DNA of 64,000 nt from Desulfothermus okinawensis JCM 13304 (GTDB lineage Bacteria > Desulfobacterota > Desulfovibrionia > Desulfovibrionales > Desulfothermaceae): contig BBBM01000004.1 in NCBI GenBank assembly GCA_001311565.1, forward strand, positions 34,591 through 98,590, given 5' to 3'. How positions within the stretch are numbered: position 1 is the stretch's first letter; each line of letters begins with the position of its first letter. Under the pieces are notes generated by a model that did not search any database, was not told the origin of the DNA, and saw only the letters and a program-made list of their open reading frames with translations. Positions 59,222-64,000 of the stretch are shown one piece after another. Position numbers and translations under genes: made by a program.

Positions 59222-60307
59222 ATGAGTCAACAAAAAAAAGCTTAGCTTTTTAGATAGATATTTGACCATTTGGATATTTCTGGCCATGGTCATTGGTGTG
59301 GGAATTGGCTATTTCTTTCCTGGTATCACAAAATTTATGGACAGATTTACCATAGGAACAACCAATATCCCAATAGCCATTGGCTTAATACTTATGATGT
59401 ATCCTCCCCTTGCAAAGGTAAAGTATGAAAAACTTGGATTTGTATTTAAAGATTTTAAGATACTTTTTTTTGTCTCTGATACAAAATTGGATTATTGGAC
59501 CAATCCTTATGTTTTTGCTGGCAATCTCTTTTTTTATCAGGTTACCATGAATACATGGTTGGTCTTGTTTTGATTGGACTTGCCAGGTGTATAGCTATGG
59601 TCATTGTATGGAATGACCTGGCAGAAGGCGATTCAGAATATTGTGCTGGTCTTGTAGCATTTAACTCAGTTTTTCAGGTCTTCTTTTATTCTATTTATGC
59701 ATATATTTTTATCACACTACTTCCCAAATATCTAGGACTACAGAGTATTATTGTTGATATTTCAATAAAAGAAATTGCCAAGAGTGTATTTATCTATTTA
59801 GGTATTCCCTTTATAGGTGGAATCATATCAAGGATAATAGGACTTAAAACTGTAGGTAAGGAGGTATATGAGAAAAAAATTTATTCCCAAGATTAGCCCA
59901 ATAACCCTAATCGCCCTTCTATTTACCATTATTGTAATGTTTTCCCTTAAGGGAGAATATATTGTGGCACTTCCAATGGATGTTCTTCATATAGCAATTC
60001 CTCTTTGTCTATACTTTTTATTAATGTTTTTTTATTACCTTTTTTTATGTCAATGAGGGCAAATGCAACATATGAACAAACAGTAACCCTATCCTTTACT
60101 GCAGCCTCCAATAATTTTGAACTTGCAATAGCAGTTGCAGTGGCAGTATTTGGGATAAATTCTGGTGAGGCATTTGCCGCGGTAATAGGCCCACTCATGG
60201 AGGTACCAGTGTTAATATCCCTTGTTAATGTAGCACTTTACTTTAAGCGCAAATTCTTCCCAAAACAAATAAAAACCCCCTTGGGAATTGCACATATCAG
60301 GGATTAA
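59222..60307 (+). CDS. acr3: Arsenite efflux permease ACR3
   Basis: About 360 residues, ten helices. [20 protein letters not shown] and [20 protein letters not shown] at the start; [20 protein letters not shown] holds the catalytic Cys; [20 protein letters not shown] is the second signature; [20 protein letters not shown] closes the protein. It expels arsenite using the proton motive force. Breaks near 59240, 59465, 59530-59560, 59875 and 60030. A terminator follows. Confidence 0.92.
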
Positions 60308-60334
60308 ATATTACTGGTTATAGATAATTTTTTT

Positions 60335-60378
60335 AGGGGAGCTAGTTGACTAAAGAGGCTAGCTCCTTTATCTTTTTT
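60335..60378 (+). terminator. Terminator after acr3
   Basis: Stem GGAGCTAG/CTAGCTCC (60338-60345, 60359-60366) extended by G-U pairs, 13-nt loop, followed by TTTATCTTTTTTT. Confidence 0.8.
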
Positions 60379-60414
60379 TCTTGCCAATTATTAATATCAA
60401 CCTAACAAGGAACC

Positions 60415-61879
60415 ATGAACATTCAAAAAAACAGACATTTTATTATTTTTAATCCCTTTTGTTTTTATAATGGTATTTCAAGGCTCCCGTGGACTCTGGG
60501 AAAGGGATGAGGTAGATATACCGATGTAGCCCTTATTATGCTAAAAAATAAAAATTTTTTTGTACCAAAATTAAATGATGATATATTACACTTTTCAAAA
60601 CCTCCTCTAACTTACTGGGCCATTGCCTCGGGAATTGCCATTTTGGGCAAGAATGAATGGGGAGCGAGACTTCCAAATGCACTGTGCTTTTCTCTTACAG
60701 TATTGATCATATACTTGATTTCCAAAAGATTATATACAGAAAATATTTTATCCCCCCTATTATTTATGCCACATCTATATTCCCTTATTTTGCTGCAATT
60801 TTATCACCACAGACACAATATTAACCTGTTTTGAAACTCTAGCTGTTTATGGATTTATTCTCTGTTTTTTAGAAGATGAAACCAATAAAAAGAAGCTACT
60901 ATATCTTATAATTATGTGGCTTGGATTTGGTCTTGCCTTTCTAACCAAAGGTCCACCAGGTATCATTCCTTTCATTGCAATTATTGTATTTTTGTTTTTT
61001 TTTAAACCATAGAGAAAAAAATAGGTAAACTCTTTAATCCCATTGGTATATTGGTATTCTTTATTTTTGGATTTACCTGGTATATATTGGTAGTTATAAA
61101 ATATAAAAATCTTTTTTTCATATTTTTTTTAGTTGATGAATTCTTTAAAAGAATTGCAACTGGTCATTATCATAGAAATCCACAGTGGTATAAACCATTT
61201 ATCATATACCTCCCCATCCTTGTATTTGGCATCCTTCCATGGACATTTATCTTTTTTTTAAAAAGTTTCCAATCTTCAGATACAGAATCTGGTCCAAGAA
61301 ATGGTGGGAAATAAAAATAAATAAAGAACCAATAGAATGTTTTCTTCTACTATGGATATTAATTCCCCTGGTAATTTTCTTTATTGCCAAATCAAGCTGC
61401 CTTTATACATACTTCCTCTTTTTGCACCCATTTCTCTTTTTGTGGGAAATTATATTCAAATTAATTTAAGTTCAAAAAAAACATTGGTAAGCCTAATTAT
61501 ATGGAGCATCTTTTTGTTTGGGATAAAATTTGCTATGGCAAAATTTCCATATAAAAAAAAGACAGTAGATTAATGGCACATCAAATAAAAAAAATAAGTC
61601 CTTTTGCACCTAATGAGGTCGTGTTTATTGATACAGTCCCTTTTTGGACTTAGTCTTTATCTGAATGCAGAGGTAGAAGAACTAACTATTAGTAAAACTA
61701 AAGCACAAAAATCCTCTGAAGAATATTTAATAGATGAGATTAAAGAAGGAGAAAAAAATATTTTATATATAACCAGAAAAAAAACCATGCCATATGTGAT
61801 ATCATTATTGAAGATGAGATTTATACCGTATAGGTTAATTGGGGAATACAATGAATATGTCTTTTTTTTATATACATAG
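60415..61879 (+). CDS. ArnT/PMT-family membrane glycosyltransferase
   Basis: About 485 residues, GT-C fold with many helices. After correction near 60511 (one G missing) the acidic motif reads WERDEGRYTDVA, the DEGRY site typical of ArnT-type enzymes in loop 1. LHFSKPPLTYWAIA and NEWGARLPNAL are the other conserved early motifs; AFLTKGPPGIIPFIAIIV follows. The C-terminus is a soluble domain (EYLIDEIKEGEKNILYITRK). At least eight breaks. It transfers a sugar or phosphosugar from a polyprenyl donor onto lipid or glycan; substrate unknown. Confidence 0.8.
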
Positions 61880-62001
61880 ATAAATAGTTATAGCTTCTAA
61901 TAACATAATAAACAATAATTTAATAAGGGGAATATTTTAGAGCATTTTTCCCTTAAAAAGTGAAAGTTCAACATAAATTGATAAAAAAAAGGGGGATCAT
62001 T

Positions 62002-62415
62002 GTGGCAAATGAGGTTTTTAAAAGGGTGGATGATTTTATTATTAACTGGACAGATTGTACTGCCAAAAATGGATTTTTAGGACTTAAGGAATTGATTTTT
62101 GGTTTTAAAGATGTGGAGATAGATTTTATAGAGAGAAAAGGGATTAGTTATTCCCTTAGGGCAAAGCACAAAAATCAGACTACCAGAAAACTTTTTGTTA
62201 TGGTGGATGTGATAGATGACGAGCCAGATAACAGATGGCTGTCAGTATGTTTTTATGGTGACATGATTTCTGACCCAGATGAGAAAGGAGACTTAATACC
62301 CGGAGGACTTTTGGGCGAAGATGGATATTGCTTTGATGTAGAAAAATTTTCAGAAGAAGAGGTAAATTACATTAAAGAGAGGATAAAAGAGGCCTATAAG
62401 AACGCAGCAAATTAA
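62002..62415 (+). CDS. Conserved hypothetical protein
   Basis: Intact. The GTG at 62002 after GGGGG has better ribosome-binding context than the upstream start at 61960, giving 137 residues. Features: VFKRVDDFIINWTDCTAKNG, LRAKHKNQTTRKLFVMVDVI, CFYGDMISDPDEKGDLIPGG and an acidic, helical C-terminus. No signal peptide or membrane helix; I recognise no domain. Confidence 0.6.
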   Translation: MANEVFKRVDDFIINWTDCTAKNGFLGLKELIFGFKDVEIDFIERKGISYSLRAKHKNQTTRKLFVMVDVIDDEPDNRWLSVCFYGDMISDPDEKGDLIPGGLLGEDGYCFDVEKFSEEEVNYIKERIKEAYKNAAN

Positions 62416-62507
62416 AGTTACAGTTATAAGGGACAAGTGGGTCTTTGGGGATACTTAACCCAAGTTATCAAATTGAGAGACGTGGGTTAGTTTATGACCT
62501 CTATAAA

Positions 62508-62577
62508 GCGTGAAGCGTAAAATGAAACCCGAGAATCGGATATGGGATCACGGGTTACGGATCACAGCTAACAACAA
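62508..62577. repeat. Degenerate heptamer array, about ten units
   Basis: Ten consecutive 7-mers: gcgtgaa, gcgtaaa, atgaaac, ccgagaa, tcggata, tgggatc, acgggtt, acggatc, acagcta, acaacaa. Each differs from the next by a few bases while the period stays exactly seven. It fills the gap between the hypothetical gene and the end of queE and is much richer in G and C than the flanks. Confidence 0.7.
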
Positions 62578-63211
62578 CTATATCCCCTTTTTTTTCTCCA
62601 AAACACAATATATGTAGTCTAGGAGTCATTTTTAATCCATATTTTTTTGCAAAATTCAAATACTATTGGCATATTTTCCAGTTGTTTTTCCTTTGTTGCT
62701 CCAAAGGGCATAATATATATTTTTTCTTTCTTAAGATTATTGGAGAGAATAAATTTCACTATAAGATCTAAGTTGTTTTTATTTGCTAGTAATTTAAAAT
62801 AATCACACCTAGATAAGTTTGCATAAGGAATGCACCATCTTCCAGAGATATATTTGGGGCTGCAAACCACTGTTCTTTGAATTCTGTGGGATTTCTACTT
62901 TTCCACTGGTTTCATATTGAATAAAGAAAGATTCTTGTTTTAATAAGTTCACTAAATTATTTAATCCTGAATCCCACTGTAAAAATGGCTCTCCTCCAGT
63001 TATTACTAAATTTTTACATTGAAATCGCTTTATTTCTCCAACAATATCTTCAATTGTCATACATTTAAAATCAGCCCAGGCATATTTTGTATCACAAAAA
63101 GGACAATATGGCTCAACACAACCAGAAAGTCTTAAAAAAACAAAGGGATGCCCTAGAAATGGTCCTTCCCCCTGAAGGGAATAAAAAAATCTCATTTACT
63201 TTTAGCCTCAT
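62578..63211 (-). CDS. queE: 7-carboxy-7-deazaguanine synthase QueE
   Basis: Radical SAM enzyme of queuosine synthesis, about 211 residues. Start after correction MRLKVNEIFYSLQGEG at 63211 (T7 near 63190, six needed), then FVFLRLSGC with the cluster cysteines C-V-E-P-Y-C-P-F-C, i.e. Cx4CxxC with DT following, then LVITGGEPFLQWDSGLNNLV and the C-terminal TPRLHILCFGEKKGI. Breaks also near 62862, 62645 and 62595. No other queuosine genes are in the window. Confidence 0.87.
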
Positions 63212-63291
63212 GGTGGATTTTGTTATAACTATCACAAGCAAATTAAGTCAATATACCCTACCTTATTTAAAAAAATTAATAAAAATTTTTC

Positions 63292-63320
63292 TTGCCAAAA
63301 GAAAAAAAAATACCTATATT
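63292..63320 (+). promoter_or_regulatory. Promoter of tRNA-Met
   Basis: TTGCCA (63292-63297), 17-nt spacer containing nine As, TATATT (63315-63320). Expected start about 7-8 nt before the tRNA 5' end. Could also serve ssrA if read through. Confidence 0.7.
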
Positions 63321-63333
63321 TTTCCTTTGTCAG

Positions 63334-63407
63334 GGCGAGGTAGCTCAGTTGGTTAGAGCATGCGGCTCATATCCGCAGAGTCGGGGGTTCAAGTCCCTCC
63401 CTCGCTA
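63334..63407 (+). tRNA. tRNA-Met (anticodon CAT)
   Basis: 74-nt cloverleaf: acceptor GGCGAGG/CCTCGCT, D arm GCTC-loop-GAGC with AGTTGGTTA, anticodon stem TGCGG/CCGCA around loop CTCATAT (anticodon CAT), T arm with TTCAAGT loop, discriminator A. CCA is not encoded. The acceptor lacks the initiator C-A mismatch, so this is an elongator methionine tRNA; a lysidine-modified Ile tRNA is possible but less likely. Confidence 0.93.
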
Positions 63408-63450
63408 TTTTTTTATTTGATCTTTTAAAAATTCCCCCTCCAAGTTTTAA

Positions 63451-63812
63451 GGGGGCGAAATGGCTTCGACGGGGATAGCGAAGCAAGGGTGGCAGGCCGA
63501 GGTGCCGTGAGGCCTCGTAAAACACACGGCAAAAAAATTAAGTGCCGACAATAATTACGAATACGCAATGGCTGCTTAAAGTCAGCCACGCCTCATCTAG
63601 GCGACGCCTGATAGCTTAGATGAGGTGACAAATTAATCAGGCTAAACTCAAATGCCCGCCTTCTGGCATTTGAGTGAAATCAAAGAAGGAGGCTCGTTGT
63701 CAGAGACCCTGGTCAGGGGGGATCTGGCAATTAAATCAAAACCTGACCTAAGCCTGTAGAAGCTCTTGTGTAGTATCTCCGGACGCGGGTTCGATTCCCG
63801 CCGCCTCCACCA
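63451..63812 (+). ncRNA. ssrA: Transfer-messenger RNA (ssrA)
   Basis: Rescues stalled ribosomes. The 5' end GGGGGCGAAATGGCTTCGAC pairs with the 3' CGCCTCC before ACCA (63809-63812); T arm GCGGGTTCGATTCCCGC. The tag frame runs from GCC at 63544 to TAA at 63577-63579 and encodes ADNNYEYAMAA. The pseudoknot-rich middle (GGCATTTGAG repeats near 63650-63675) follows. CCA encoded. Confidence 0.96.
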
Positions 63813-63925
63813 TTTATTGATTTCACACCGTTTAAACAAATATAAAAACTACCATAAATTCCCTATTTACAAGGCTTTTAACGTATAGTGTAGTTCAAGA
63901 CAATTCAAGGTAAGCAGAAAAAAAA

Positions 63926-63963
63926 TGGTGGGACGGAAATTTTTCTTTTAGAACGTCCCATCA
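63926..63963. terminator. Imperfect hairpin downstream of ssrA
   Basis: TGGTGGGACG (63926-63935) pairs with CGTCCCATCA (63954-63963), one G-U pair, 18-nt T-rich loop. No T tract right after it, so terminator function is uncertain; it could be the end of a neighbouring unit beyond the window. Nothing else recognisable lies in 63813-64000. Confidence 0.4.
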
Positions 63964-64000
63964 AATTGACTTTATATCCTTTTATTTTAACCCCTTACAA

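Noticed and set aside
62508..62577. CRISPR array
   Set aside because: The period is 7 bp and units are degenerate; no 25-40-bp repeats with spacers and no cas gene in the window.

Overview
This is an AT-rich bacterial chromosome segment, densely coded on both strands. The gene content points to a Gram-negative, strictly anaerobic member of the Desulfobacterota, most likely Desulfovibrionales. Evidence: a complete Rnf complex in the order C-D-G-E-A-B, NfnAB transhydrogenase, system I cytochrome c maturation with the Cys-type (CxxxY) CcmE, two FmdE-family proteins, a TRAP transporter, and LolA and an outer-membrane porin-like protein. From memory, ccmEFABC-TPR-guaB-guaA is also a Desulfovibrio gene order. 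That taxonomic call is inference, not a database result.

The main caveat concerns reading frames. Nearly every gene longer than about 500 nt is broken into two or more frames, usually at an A/T run of 6-9 nt whose length is off by one. A few breaks lie outside long runs (guaA near 19144, uvrB near 53705, near 60511). Housekeeping genes such as guaA, guaB, ligA, uvrB, glnD, dapB and hisA are all affected. I therefore treat each set of fragments as one functional gene and give the outer limits. Sequencing error is the most likely cause.

Layout. 1-5.0 kb (minus): DMT transporter, hybrid histidine kinase with a periplasmic solute-binding sensor, DnaJ-like protein, YkgJ-type cysteine cluster protein. 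5.2-11.6 kb (plus): M24 peptidase, NifA-type sigma-54 activator, glnD, CNNM/CBS membrane protein. 11.6-16.6 kb (plus): ccmEFABC(D) and a TPR partner. 16.7-24.5 kb (plus): guaB, guaA, tatB, a small unknown gene, a rhodanese/TauE pair, tatC, hisB, a lipoprotein, hisA. 24.4-32.5 kb: second DMT transporter (minus), SGNH hydrolase, YchF-like GTPase, nitroreductase, TetR, FKBP isomerase (minus), M23 peptidase, nfnAB. 32.6-39.3 kb (minus): rnfCDGEAB, RseC-like gene, an orphan 2-oxoacid oxidoreductase gamma subunit, HDAC-like deacetylase. 39.5-43.0 kb (minus): TetR-dctPQM operon behind a promoter with two palindromic operators. 43.2-53.8 kb: acyltransferase (plus), then a large TPR protein, a 600-nt gene-free stretch, lolA, phosphodiester glycosidase, dapB, ligA, K+ channel and uvrB on the minus strand. 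54.1-57.8 kb (minus): porin, FmdE, small Cys-rich membrane protein, FmdE, TauE/SafE. 57.8-60.3 kb: arsenic region with two ArsR regulators, an Fe-S domain protein and an ACR3 pump. 60.4-64 kb: ArnT-like glycosyltransferase, conserved hypothetical, queE (minus), tRNA-Met, tmRNA.

Functionally the window supplies parts of energy conservation (Rnf, Nfn, cytochrome c maturation), nitrogen sensing (GlnD, NifA-like), purine, histidine, lysine and queuosine synthesis, Tat export, envelope biogenesis, DNA repair and ribosome rescue. The least explained structures are the FmdE-Cys protein-FmdE-TauE operon, the degenerate 7-bp repeat arrays in intergenic DNA, and an alternative-pairing inverted repeat upstream of uvrB. 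I saw no CRISPR array, transposase or prophage.
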